Assembly (NCBI GenBank): GCA_011389935.1 | Contig: JAABTJ010000012.1 | Coordinates: forward strand, 22,441-86,440 | Length of the DNA: 64,000 bases | Direction of reading: 5' to 3' | DNA from: Desulfobacteraceae bacterium | GTDB lineage: Bacteria > Desulfobacterota > Desulfobacteria > Desulfobacterales > Desulfosalsimonadaceae | In this document: piece after piece, positions 34,234 through 43,326 of the stretch | How positions within the stretch are numbered: the stretch's first letter is position 1 | Layout: each line of letters begins with the position of its first letter | Made by a program: the position numbers and the translations under genes | Notes under the pieces: generated by a model | The model's input: only the letters and a program-made list of their open reading frames with translations | Told to the model about the DNA's origin: nothing | The model's database searches: none

Positions 34234-36383
34234 GCCCGAAACACCTCGACAGCCGTCAGATAGGCGCCTGTTCCCATAACGAGTATGGCACCGCCGTCTA
34301 AACAAACCGCTTTGCCGTTGGGCGCAAGCGGCGGAACCAGGTCCTGCTGCACACAATAGGCGGCGAGGCTTACGGCTGCCGCCGAAGCAGAGGCGAATTC
34401 ACCAACATATTTCCGGTAGTCGACGACCGGCGCCCGGCTGCCGGAAACCCTTTGAAACGTATGGAACTGCCTTTCCCCCGCCCCCCGGCAGAATGCGGGA
34501 ATCCCCGCAAACAAGGCGCCGTATCGGCTCCGGACGGCTTTTTCCCCGCCCAGGGCGTCGATCATTTCCATCACCGCTTTCTCCCCGTCACCGGCTTTCC
34601 GATAAAATAACGGCCGAACCTGCAACCCCTTTTCCGAACGCGCCAGACACAGGCCGCCTCCGCCGTCGGCAAGGACCCCACCCGGTGAAACGGACGGGTC
34701 AAACAACGGGGAAAGCCGGGGATGGCATTCATCCGCGCCGATGACAAGAAAGGGTGCTTCCGTTTCTCCCTGAAGCAGGCTCGCGGCGGTCAGCGCCTGC
34801 TCGAAGGAATAATCACCGCCGGTCATCGTGATATTGGGGCCGGTGACGTTGAACATCATGGCGATTTCCCCGGCAGGGGCATTATGAACCGAACCCACAA
34901 AATCCATGGGGCTGGAAAACCGCTGTTGGTTTTTAAACAAACGGGTCAGAAAATCGTCCGTTTCCGTGAGCGCCCCCCATCCGGTGGAAAAAAACACGCC
35001 GGACAGGGGGGTATCAAGCCCTGCTTTTTTCATCGCATCATCGGCAAGGCACAGGGCAAGCCGGGGGAGTCTTTTCAGGCGCCGGAGCGCCCCGGGGGGA
35101 AGATCGGCAGACACCTCCGGAATCGGAAGCGTCCCGCTGCAAGGGGATCCCGCCATAAAAGACCGGGCGGTATGGCGCATCCTTCCTGCCCCTGTTATGC
35201 AGGAATTTCCAATCACCGCCATTGACACGGGCTTGGAATGGCTGCCCGGGGTTTTTTTCCGGGGAGCGCTCACCACCAGCGCGGCATTGTTTCCGCCGAA
35301 GCCGAAGGAATTGGACAACACCGTACGGATGCTGCCGTCTCCGGGCTCGCTTATCGGGCAGATATCAAGGGCCGGATCCGGATTTTTCAACCCATAATTG
35401 GCGGGGATCAGGTTCTCCGAGATGGCGATGATGCAGACAGCCAGCTCCACGGCCCCTGCAGCGGCCAGGCTGTGCCCCGAAGCACCCTTGATGGATGACA
35501 GGGGCGGCTTGTCTTTCCCGAAAAGGCGGTTGACGGCCTTTGCTTCCGACGCGTCATTGCTGAGGGTGCCCGTGCCGTGCAGGTTGATGTAGTCAATATC
35601 CGCGCAAACCAGGTCTGCGTCCCGGATGGCGGCATCCATGGCCGCCAGCGCACCGCGCCCCTCGGGGTGGGGGGCGGCGGCATGGTATGCATCACAGGAA
35701 AGACCAAGGCCCCGTATTTCCGCCACCGCATGATCCGGTATCTCATCGGCGGACTCCATCAACAGCATTGCCGCCCCCTCGGACAGACTCATCCCGTTTC
35801 TGTCGCGGTCAAACGGGGCCGCCCCGTCCGGAGAAAGGAGCTGAAGTGCGTTGAAACCGTGGTATGTCAGCCGACAGAGGGCATCTGCGCCGCCGGCCAG
35901 CACGGACTTGAACAAACCGCTGTGCAGCAATTTTGCGCCCAGCGCCACGGCCCCCGCACCGGAGGAACAGGCCGTGGATACCGTGAACGCCGGGCCGTCG
36001 CATTTACAAATGTCTGCAATACAGTGCGCCACCGAGCCGGCGGCATGAAAGCGGTACAGGTCCGGGGCGTCTGCACCGGATTGCAACAGGCCTTCCGATT
36101 TCGGCATCCCGCCGGTGGTCATACCGATGACAACCGCCTCCGGAACCTTCCCCCCGCCTGCCGCCAGTGCGTCCTCTGCCGCAGTGCGGGCAATCTGGTG
36201 GGTTCTCGGTAGAACGGGATCGACAAACGCCTGCTTGATCTCCCCAACGGCAGCGGGCCGGGCATGGGGAAACAGGGTCAGCGGGGCAATGCCCGTACGA
36301 TTGCTTCGCAAGGCCGCTGCTGTTTCGGGCCAGCCCCGTCCGAGGGGGGTAACAATGCCGATTCCGGTTACATATATGCCCAT
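34230..36383 (-). CDS. Ketosynthase fused to a chain-length-factor-like domain
   Basis: About 717 residues. The first 370 form a full FabF-type ketosynthase with Cys139 (STACSSG), His269 (LHGTGT) and His304 (GASGHS). A second domain from about 385 to 717 resembles the ketosynthase-like chain length factor of aryl polyene clusters but lacks the cysteine (TMTGGDYSF near 520). In aryl polyene systems ApeO and ApeC are separate subunits of one complex; here they are joined. AAGGAG precedes the ATG at 36383. Confidence 0.85.
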   Translation of the reverse strand: MGIYVTGIGIVTPLGRGWPETAAALRSNRTGIAPLTLFPHARPAAVGEIKQAFVDPVLPRTHQIARTAAEDALAAGGGKVPEAVVIGMTTGGMPKSEGLLQSGADAPDLYRFHAAGSVAHCIADICKCDGPAFTVSTACSSGAGAVALGAKLLHSGLFKSVLAGGADALCRLTYHGFNALQLLSPDGAAPFDRDRNGMSLSEGAAMLLMESADEIPDHAVAEIRGLGLSCDAYHAAAPHPEGRGALAAMDAAIRDADLVCADIDYINLHGTGTLSNDASEAKAVNRLFGKDKPPLSSIKGASGHSLAAAGAVELAVCIIAISENLIPANYGLKNPDPALDICPISEPGDGSIRTVLSNSFGFGGNNAALVVSAPRKKTPGSHSKPVSMAVIGNSCITGAGRMRHTARSFMAGSPCSGTLPIPEVSADLPPGALRRLKRLPRLALCLADDAMKKAGLDTPLSGVFFSTGWGALTETDDFLTRLFKNQQRFSSPMDFVGSVHNAPAGEIAMMFNVTGPNITMTGGDYSFEQALTAASLLQGETEAPFLVIGADECHPRLSPLFDPSVSPGGVLADGGGGLCLARSEKGLQVRPLFYRKAGDGEKAVMEMIDALGGEKAVRSRYGALFAGIPAFCRGAGERQFHTFQRVSGSRAPVVDYRKYVGEFASASAAAVSLAAYCVQQDLVPPLAPNGKAVCLDGGAILVMGTGAYLTAVEVFRA

Positions 36384-36390
36384 GGAACGG

Positions 36391-37302
36391 TCAGTCTCCT
36401 TGCGAGGATGATTTCCCCGGGGCTGTTTCCGGGCCGAGAAACGATTCAAAATGGTGCCATTCAAACGGAGATTCGTACACGGTCTGCTCCAGCAGATGCG
36501 CATATTCCTGTGCCGCCTGCCGGATGCACGCCTTTCGCGATTTTCTGGAATCAGCACGCAGACGGATGGGCGGATGGATGATAAAACGATATTTCCGCCG
36601 CCCCGTACGAAGCGCAAAAAACACAAAAACCGGGGCGCCGGTCGCAAGGGCAAGCGCATACGGGGTTTCGGGCAGCCTTACCGTGTGGCCCAGAAATTCG
36701 GCTTCCACGCAGGAGCGTCCCGCATCCCCCAATCGATCCCCCGCCATCGACAGAATCCAGCCGTTTCGCAGGTATCTGACGCCTTCCAGAACATCCATGG
36801 GGGAGGGGCTGCCCAACTGGCTGGCAATGATTTCCACGCCCTTTTTCTTCAGGCTGCTTTTCTGCATTTCTTCGATTTGCTCGCCGGCCTTTTTGCCCAT
36901 AAACAGCAGAAGCGGAACCCCTTTTTCCGTAAGCAGGCGGGCCGCTACCTCCCAGTTCCCCAAATGCGACATCAACAGGATGCCGCCGGTCCGGCTTTCT
37001 GCCGCTTTTTCAAGATAGTGCCACCCCTGTGCGGTGTAATGGATATCGCTTGAAAATTCAAGAAAATACCGGTCAATATAGATGGCGGTAAAATTGTGAA
37101 ACTGCTTCCAGGCACACCACAGCAGATACCATGCCCGCCGGTGCGGAAACACGGCCCGGTAAAACCGGAAGCTGGCCGCAACCCGCCGGGGAAAGAACAG
37201 AAAATAGCCGGTGGCAATTGTCCACGCCGCCGTATAAAGAACCCATATACCGCATTTGCGGGATAAATACACCATCGCCTGGTAGAATAGGTTGACCATC
37301 AC
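36391..37302 (-). CDS. LpxL/HtrB-like lysophospholipid acyltransferase
   Basis: A 303-residue acyltransferase with N-terminal membrane helices and the catalytic motif HLGNWE near residue 115, as in lipid A acyltransferases, plus a later GDRLGD region. It may transfer the finished chain to a lipid or sugar lipid at the inner membrane. A GTG at 37302 overlaps the upstream stop (GTGA); the following ATG at 37299 is equally possible. It lies between the exporter-methyltransferase gene and the ketosynthase gene. Confidence 0.85.
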   Translation of the reverse strand: MMVNLFYQAMVYLSRKCGIWVLYTAAWTIATGYFLFFPRRVAASFRFYRAVFPHRRAWYLLWCAWKQFHNFTAIYIDRYFLEFSSDIHYTAQGWHYLEKAAESRTGGILLMSHLGNWEVAARLLTEKGVPLLLFMGKKAGEQIEEMQKSSLKKKGVEIIASQLGSPSPMDVLEGVRYLRNGWILSMAGDRLGDAGRSCVEAEFLGHTVRLPETPYALALATGAPVFVFFALRTGRRKYRFIIHPPIRLRADSRKSRKACIRQAAQEYAHLLEQTVYESPFEWHHFESFLGPETAPGKSSSQGD

Positions 37303-40300
37303 TTGCCCTGTTCCGTATCCACAGGAAACGCTTCGGCGCTAAACCACTGTTCTTCCCGGTCTTTGCCGGATGTCCGGGACCGGATATGCGTAAATCCGTT
37401 TTCCGTAAGTACTTGTTTTATTTGTTCCTCCGAGCGAAAAAAATGCGGGGCGCGGGCCAGCCGGAGCCGGAGCACTTCGATTCTTCGAAAGATCGGAATA
37501 CGGTCTGCCGATGGAATCGTTACGCGGATAAGCAGCCTGGCGCCCGGGGCAAGCGCTGGCCGGATATTTTGCAGGGTTTCTCCAAGCTGCGCATCCGAAA
37601 GATAATGAATCATGTCCAGCATAAGGACCAGATCCGCCGCATATTTGCAATCGGGCACAGCCGGTGCACCGGCCTGAAAGACCTCCCCCCGGCCACCCAC
37701 GATCCTTTTGGCAATCCTGGCCCTTTCCGGGGCCGGGTCCATGGCGCAGATCCGTACCCGGGGATTCATAGCAATCAGCCACGCCGAGGTAACCCCGTAG
37801 CCGCAGCCGATGTCCAAAACAGCCGACGGTTTTCCGACCAATTCCGGCAGTTCGGCAAACATGGGGTCCATCATGAGCTTGAACCGGGCGAAAAGCCGCG
37901 GATAGGCCTCCAAACGGCGGTAAAGCCTGCGAATCCGCTTTTGATGAATCACCGATCCCGGCTCGCTGCATCGATCCGAAAACACGACCGGTTTGAACAG
38001 GTATTTCAGCAGGGGGGGCAGAAGGGCGAACGTGCCGGCCAGGACAAAGACAATCCCCAATACCAGGAGCTGTCCGAGATCTCTCATAAAATTGTGCCCG
38101 CCGGAGGCCAGGGTGCCGAAACCGATCAGCGTGGAGACGCCCGCGAGGAATATCGTCATGCGGATATGGGACTGAAACGGATGGGATTCCTCCTGGTAGC
38201 GCTGATAGCCGCGGACGAAATACAATGAATAATCAAGCCCCATACCCATTACGACCACCGAAAGCATCAGGCCAGGTATGCTGAGCGGCTGGCCTGTCAG
38301 CCCCATGACCCCTAACGTGCAGACCATTGAAAATCCCAATGGCAGCAGCGCAATCGCCGTCAATACCGGCTCCATGAAAAACAGCAGAAGCAGAACCGCC
38401 ACCGTGGCGCCGATAAAGATCACCATCCGGATAAACGTATGGGAAAGAAACGCACTGATGGTTTGGGAATAATAGGCCGGATCAAGCACATGCAGCCATT
38501 TTTCAGCGGAATACTTCCGGAAAAAGGATTCCGGAGCGTAGTTTTTCCCCGGGGCAAGGGAGCTGAACAGCAGCCAGGTTCCGTCTTCGGTCGAATGGTG
38601 CATTCCCAGCATGTCATGATACGCCGGGTCGACCGGAAGTCCGCCCTTGCACCGGAACTGTCGGTCGCTGTAGACATCCGAAAAGACCCCGGCGGGCAGC
38701 CCCATCTGTACGGCAACCCGCCCCATGCGTTCTTGAAAAAGATCCCTGTCGTGTTTCCGCCAGAAATTTCGCCATGCTGCGAGGTTGTCTCTGCAGCGCT
38801 GCTCTCCGGGAAAAATCATGGAAGGAACGAATGCCTCGGAAAGCGTCTGGTCTTTGATTTCCGAGGCCAACCGGTCCGCAAGCCGGTCGCTGTGCTGTTG
38901 CAGTGTATCTTTGTCCGGGGCTTCGGCGATGAGATAGATCTTGTCAAAAAGACGCTGTCCCCATATTTCGGAAACCCTGTTTTCCGCGGCAATGGTTTGC
39001 TTGCTGACCGTATTCATGGAGGCGATATCCACATCGAAATCCGGATAGGCAAAAAAGGCCAGGATCAGAAAAAGGACCACCGCGGCGGCGGCTTTGTATT
39101 TCCCTCCCCATAGCGTGAGCCCGTCAACCAGGGCTTGCAGGGGAAGCCGTCCTGCCCGTTTTGCCGGCGGTAAGGTGGGGAAAAGCAGCGGGAAAAAAGA
39201 ATGCACGAAAAAAAATGAAAAAGCGATCCCCAACGCCGCAAATTGACCGATTTCCACGAGAACCGGAAACCCGCTGAAGCCCAGCAGGGAAAAGGCGCCC
39301 ACCGTGGTAAGCGCCGCCAGAAATGCAACGGCCCGCACTTCCGTGGACACGCTTTTCCCCCTTGTTTCGTAAGGGCGGTCGAGGAACAACAGATAGGCGA
39401 TGCCGTGATCCACCGTGATGGATATGATGGCCCCGCCGAACCCGATGGTCATAACCGATATTGCGTCCCGCCATATGGAATAGAAAGCCAGAGCGCAAAC
39501 CGTCCCGAAAAACGCCGGCAAAAAAGAAAGCAGGCCGATATGCGGCCTGGGAAAAGAGAGCATCAGCAGGCATGCAATGCCCACGGTAACAAAAAGCAGC
39601 GCTCTTGTTGTGTCCTGGCGGGCCGTGGTTTCATTGTCGAGTACCGCGCGGTAAGAACCGACCGGGGTCATCGTTATCTCCAGGCCGGTGCCTTCGTATT
39701 TCTGCCGGAGCGCCCGTTCGACCTGTTCGAGGGTATCGTCGATCCGGCGGGCCAGTTCTGTGCCGGTACTGGCGGTTTCCGGGTTAACAATAATAAAGAG
39801 GTGCCGCTCGTCCGGAGACAAAAGCCGGCCCTTGTAAAAGCGAACTTCCTGTGTCGGCACCAGGTGCTTGAGTTTTTTCAAAACCAGATTGCCGAGCCCC
39901 AAGGGGTCTTTTACCGCAAGACCCGACATTCCCGTGCTTTCCATTGTATAGAGCCTGGAAAGGTTCTCCGTTGCCCGCTGCTCAAGGACTTCTGCTTCCA
40001 GCAAGGGGGCCACGTCGTTTTCCAGTGCTTCAGCGGTGAACAAAACCGGAAGGTTTTCCGCCGCATGCCTTGCAAGCCGGGGAAACAACCTGCCCATTTC
40101 TTCCATGCCGACGGTTTTAAAAAGGCCGCTTTTGTGCAGTTCGGTTTCGACAAAAGCGGCAGCTTCCACCAGCTTGTCCGGGTTTTTCCGTTCAAGGCCC
40201 AGATCGATAAAAACCTGGTTCTGGTAGGGATGGTGGAGCAATACATAAGCGCCTTCTTCCAGTACCGCATTCCCCCTGGGAAGGGTATTGACGATATTGG

Positions 40301-40403
40301 TTTCAAGGCGAAGACGGAACAGCGCAATGACGGCCAATGCGGCCAGCAAAAAGACAGCGAGGAGAAAAAGGCCTCTCAATGGGGTATGTTTGGAAAGCTG
40401 CAA
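37299..40403 (-). CDS. MMPL-family exporter fused to a SAM methyltransferase
   Basis: A 1034-residue fusion. Residues 1-810 are an MMPL/RND-like exporter with two sets of membrane helices and the functional aspartates in ITVDHGIAY (Asp332) and GMGLDYSLY (Asp724). From about 830 a class I methyltransferase follows, with the SAM loop VLDIGCGYG at 862-870 and a DP acidic turn near 890. In aryl polyene clusters these are separate genes. The exporter probably moves the product across the inner membrane. The start is a TTG with a weak ribosome site. Confidence 0.9.
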   Translation of the reverse strand: MQLSKHTPLRGLFLLAVFLLAALAVIALFRLRLETNIVNTLPRGNAVLEEGAYVLLHHPYQNQVFIDLGLERKNPDKLVEAAAFVETELHKSGLFKTVGMEEMGRLFPRLARHAAENLPVLFTAEALENDVAPLLEAEVLEQRATENLSRLYTMESTGMSGLAVKDPLGLGNLVLKKLKHLVPTQEVRFYKGRLLSPDERHLFIIVNPETASTGTELARRIDDTLEQVERALRQKYEGTGLEITMTPVGSYRAVLDNETTARQDTTRALLFVTVGIACLLMLSFPRPHIGLLSFLPAFFGTVCALAFYSIWRDAISVMTIGFGGAIISITVDHGIAYLLFLDRPYETRGKSVSTEVRAVAFLAALTTVGAFSLLGFSGFPVLVEIGQFAALGIAFSFFFVHSFFPLLFPTLPPAKRAGRLPLQALVDGLTLWGGKYKAAAAVVLFLILAFFAYPDFDVDIASMNTVSKQTIAAENRVSEIWGQRLFDKIYLIAEAPDKDTLQQHSDRLADRLASEIKDQTLSEAFVPSMIFPGEQRCRDNLAAWRNFWRKHDRDLFQERMGRVAVQMGLPAGVFSDVYSDRQFRCKGGLPVDPAYHDMLGMHHSTEDGTWLLFSSLAPGKNYAPESFFRKYSAEKWLHVLDPAYYSQTISAFLSHTFIRMVIFIGATVAVLLLLFFMEPVLTAIALLPLGFSMVCTLGVMGLTGQPLSIPGLMLSVVVMGMGLDYSLYFVRGYQRYQEESHPFQSHIRMTIFLAGVSTLIGFGTLASGGHNFMRDLGQLLVLGIVFVLAGTFALLPPLLKYLFKPVVFSDRCSEPGSVIHQKRIRRLYRRLEAYPRLFARFKLMMDPMFAELPELVGKPSAVLDIGCGYGVTSAWLIAMNPRVRICAMDPAPERARIAKRIVGGRGEVFQAGAPAVPDCKYAADLVLMLDMIHYLSDAQLGETLQNIRPALAPGARLLIRVTIPSADRIPIFRRIEVLRLRLARAPHFFRSEEQIKQVLTENGFTHIRSRTSGKDREEQWFSAEAFPVDTEQGK

Positions 40404-40407
40404 GGCG

Positions 40408-41142
40408 TTAGTCTTTGTTTCCGGATACCGGTCGTTTCATGAAAATTCTGCGCACAATCAACCGGGTAAAGGTTTTTGCGTTTCTGGAAAAATCCACCCA
40501 CGGCCGGAAATGGGAAATACGTTCACGGGGCGGCAGATAGTTGACCCCAACCGGCACCTCGAGCACGGGGATATGTTTCCAGTGGGCCCGCACCAGCACC
40601 TCCACCTCGAACTCGAACCGCCTGGCGGTTACCCCCCATTCCATCACCTCGGGCAAAGGATAAATCCTGAACCCACTTTGGGAATCCGATATCAAAGGCC
40701 CGCCGCAGGCCCGTACCCAGAAATTGGAAAATTTTCGGCCGAACCGGCTTGTCCACTGTACATGGGGGTTGTCCATGCCGGTGCGGCGCCCCACAATAAC
40801 GGCTCTTCCTGATTTTTCAGCAGCCCGGATCAGGACCCTTGCATCCCGGGGATCATGCTGACCGTCAGCGTCCAGGGTCACGCCCCAATCCGCGATTCGG
40901 GCGGCTTCCAGAAATCCGGTCATGATCGCCGCGCCCTTGCCCTTGTTTTGGCTGTGGCGAAGGATACGGATGTCTGCAAATCGGCGGATGCGGTCATACG
41001 TGTCATCGGTTGAGCCGTCATCCACGACAAATACCGGCAGGTTCAACTTCACCGCTTCGACAATCACGTTTTCCACAGACGGGCCGTGATTGTATACCGG
41101 AATGATTACTGCGAACCGGTTTGCATGTTTTATGTTTCTCAT
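40408..41142 (-). CDS. Family 2 glycosyltransferase (DPM1-like)
   Basis: A 244-residue GT-A fold protein. It shows IIPVYNHG at the start, VVDDGSTDDT near 40, the metal site LDADGQHDP near 92 and a C-terminal amphipathic basic region. This is the dolichol-phosphate-mannose-synthase type also found in aryl polyene clusters. It likely adds a sugar to a lipid carrier or to the aryl lipid. It sits four bases from the exporter gene and six from the kinase-type gene. Confidence 0.88.
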   Translation of the reverse strand: MRNIKHANRFAVIIPVYNHGPSVENVIVEAVKLNLPVFVVDDGSTDDTYDRIRRFADIRILRHSQNKGKGAAIMTGFLEAARIADWGVTLDADGQHDPRDARVLIRAAEKSGRAVIVGRRTGMDNPHVQWTSRFGRKFSNFWVRACGGPLISDSQSGFRIYPLPEVMEWGVTARRFEFEVEVLVRAHWKHIPVLEVPVGVNYLPPRERISHFRPWVDFSRNAKTFTRLIVRRIFMKRPVSGNKD

Positions 41143-41148
41143 TTTTTG

Positions 41149-42891
41149 TCAGGGCCCGATGAAAAAAAGAGGCGGGCAATAGGCCACGGCCCAGGCACCG
41201 GGCCCGATATGAACACCCGAGGTCAGGGACAGCGGCTGCAAAAGGATTTCAGAATATCTGAAACGCCGCTTTATTTCAGCCATTACCCGGTTTTCCACCC
41301 ATTGCCGGTTGTCGGAATACTCCAGGAGGATCAAGGCGCCGGATGGTTCCCGCAGGTTCTTTTCAAGCTTCTCCATGGCAAAGCGCAGCTGCGCTTCTGC
41401 GTTGCGAACGATGCCGACCTTCTCCGCGCCCCGGGGCGTAGGCGTAATCACCGGCTTCATGTGGAGCATGTCCCCAAAAAACGCCCCGGTTTTCGACATC
41501 CGGCCGCCTGCTGCCAGATACTTGAGTTCATTGAGAAAAATATATTCCCCGCTCTTTTCCACCGCCTTTTGCGCAAACTCAAGGACCTGTTCCGGCGCCG
41601 GCTGCGGATTCTGCACGGCGAATCCGGCCGTAGCGATCACGGCAGCGGCCAGCCGCCCGGAAGCCGCACCGGTATCGATCACGAAAAAACGACCTTCGGG
41701 ATCATGCTGCTTTTTCCATTGGACGGCCACATCGTAATTGCCGGTGTATACAGAACCTACGCACAGGTAAAGCACGTTTTCATACTGCTTTGCCAGCCGG
41801 TTATAGTGCTGGTGGCGCTCAAACACGGAAGCCTGGGAGGTTGAGGCCTTTCCGCCTTCCGCCATTACCCGGTAAAGCGTTTCCGGGGGGACGCATGTCT
41901 CCGGCATACAGGTATCCCCCATGGTGACATAGCTTTCCAGAAGTGTAACGCCGAGGCGCCGGGCCAAGTCCCGGCTCAGGGATCCCGCCGCGTCCGTGAC
42001 AATGTGTATACGGCTTTCCGCCGCCGGTCGATGAAACGTTTTTACCTGCTCGAAAATGTCGTCTTCGTTCCATTGAACAATGGAACCCATGCTTTCGGCT
42101 TTTTGTTTCAATGCCTGAACGTCGGGGGTATGAAGATGGATTTTGGCGTATTCCTGAAACGTATGCACCGTTGCGCTCTTGTCTGCTTCGGCGATTTTCT
42201 GCAGCGCATCGTCGGCATCTTTTCCCATGCGAACCACCAGATCAACACAAAACGCCTTCTCCGCGGAAATGTCAAATGGTTCGGATATTTTCAGGCGGTC
42301 GCCGAAAATATCTTCAACAGCCCGGAAATGGTCACCCCGATTGCAGAGCCCTTTCAGAAAACCTTCCAGAAACAAAAACATCCCTAACGCGCCGGCATCT
42401 ACAACCCCTGCGTCCTTATTTTCCGGGATCGACTCCTGGGTTTCGTGCACCGCATGTTCCATTTGATCGATGACCAATTCAAGCTGGTTTTCCAGATCCT
42501 GCTGATTCCGCAGGCTTTCAAGCGCTTCTGCGAAACGGTCCAGTACCGTGAGCATGGTCCCGGGGCAGGGATTATGGACGGCTTCCCAAGCGTTTTTTCT
42601 GCCCGCTTTTGCCGCAAGGTAAAAGGAATCAAAAGAATTGAAGGCAATCAGTTCGGCAACGAACCGGGTGGCAATATTTCCGGAGTTCCCTCTGCCGGCA
42701 AAAAGAAGATCCCTGCCGGTTTTTTGCGGACCCCGGCGGTGCAGGTTCCGCAAAGGGGCCAGGCTGATCAGTAAATTGCGCCCTGTATCTCCGTCCGCGA
42801 CCGGGAATACATTGATCCTGTCCAGAACATCCGCCCACGCGCCCAGGCGCTCATAACCGGTAATAAAGGAATCGGTTGCGCTTGTTCCCAT
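41149..42891 (-). CDS. FakA-FakB-type fusion: DAK2 kinase domain plus DegV fatty-acid-binding domain
   Basis: About 580 residues from the ATG at 42891. The first part is a DAK2/FakA kinase with INVFPVADGDTG at about 26-37 and GRGNSGN near 66; the part from about 300 is a DegV/FakB fatty-acid-binding domain with IVTDAAGSL and STSQAS. In other bacteria FakA and FakB are separate proteins that phosphorylate fatty acids to acyl-phosphates. A joint enzyme could phosphorylate the free acid and feed acyl-phosphate to acyltransferases. ACTGGAG lies eight bases ahead. Confidence 0.82.
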   Translation of the reverse strand: MGTSATDSFITGYERLGAWADVLDRINVFPVADGDTGRNLLISLAPLRNLHRRGPQKTGRDLLFAGRGNSGNIATRFVAELIAFNSFDSFYLAAKAGRKNAWEAVHNPCPGTMLTVLDRFAEALESLRNQQDLENQLELVIDQMEHAVHETQESIPENKDAGVVDAGALGMFLFLEGFLKGLCNRGDHFRAVEDIFGDRLKISEPFDISAEKAFCVDLVVRMGKDADDALQKIAEADKSATVHTFQEYAKIHLHTPDVQALKQKAESMGSIVQWNEDDIFEQVKTFHRPAAESRIHIVTDAAGSLSRDLARRLGVTLLESYVTMGDTCMPETCVPPETLYRVMAEGGKASTSQASVFERHQHYNRLAKQYENVLYLCVGSVYTGNYDVAVQWKKQHDPEGRFFVIDTGAASGRLAAAVIATAGFAVQNPQPAPEQVLEFAQKAVEKSGEYIFLNELKYLAAGGRMSKTGAFFGDMLHMKPVITPTPRGAEKVGIVRNAEAQLRFAMEKLEKNLREPSGALILLEYSDNRQWVENRVMAEIKRRFRYSEILLQPLSLTSGVHIGPGAWAVAYCPPLFFIGP

Positions 42892-42893
42892 TG

Positions 42894-43322
42894 TTAACGC
42901 TCCAGTAATCGGCGAATATCTTCCGGTATTCTCAGCATGGTTTCCATTTCCGGAATTTTTATTGCAGCCTGGTCGCTTTTCCCCCTTGCGCATACCCGGT
43001 TATTTTCGGTCAACCGGATTTCAAATGCAATCGTGATCTTGTAGGTGATTTCCTTTAAAACCGCCCTGCACAGGAACGCATCCCTGAACCGCAGGGGGTA
43101 CACATGCTTGATGCTGGTGCGGATGATGGGAAAGATGTATTGCGTATCTTCATCAACATTGTAAAGGTCAACGCCCAGGTGCTGAAACAAGGCATCCCTT
43201 GTGATATCGAAATATTTAAAGTAATTGCCGTGCCACATCACTTCCATGGGATCCAGATCGTGAAACGGGACCACGAATTTTTTCTCACAGCTTCTGCCGG
43301 CATTATTCTTGGGTGCAACCAT
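42894..43322 (-). CDS. Acyl-CoA/acyl-ACP thioesterase (4HBT hotdog)
   Basis: About 142 residues from the ATG at 43322, right after the ammonia-lyase stop. The pattern VPFHDLDPMEVMWHGNYFKYFDITRDALF is the 4-hydroxybenzoyl-CoA thioesterase motif with the catalytic aspartate and tyrosine-type residues. It should release acids from thioesters. Its product may be the free acid used by the fusion kinase just downstream. A longer frame upstream overlaps the lyase and is not needed. Confidence 0.85.
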   Translation of the reverse strand: MVAPKNNAGRSCEKKFVVPFHDLDPMEVMWHGNYFKYFDITRDALFQHLGVDLYNVDEDTQYIFPIIRTSIKHVYPLRFRDAFLCRAVLKEITYKITIAFEIRLTENNRVCARGKSDQAAIKIPEMETMLRIPEDIRRLLER

Positions 43323-43326
43323 ATTT

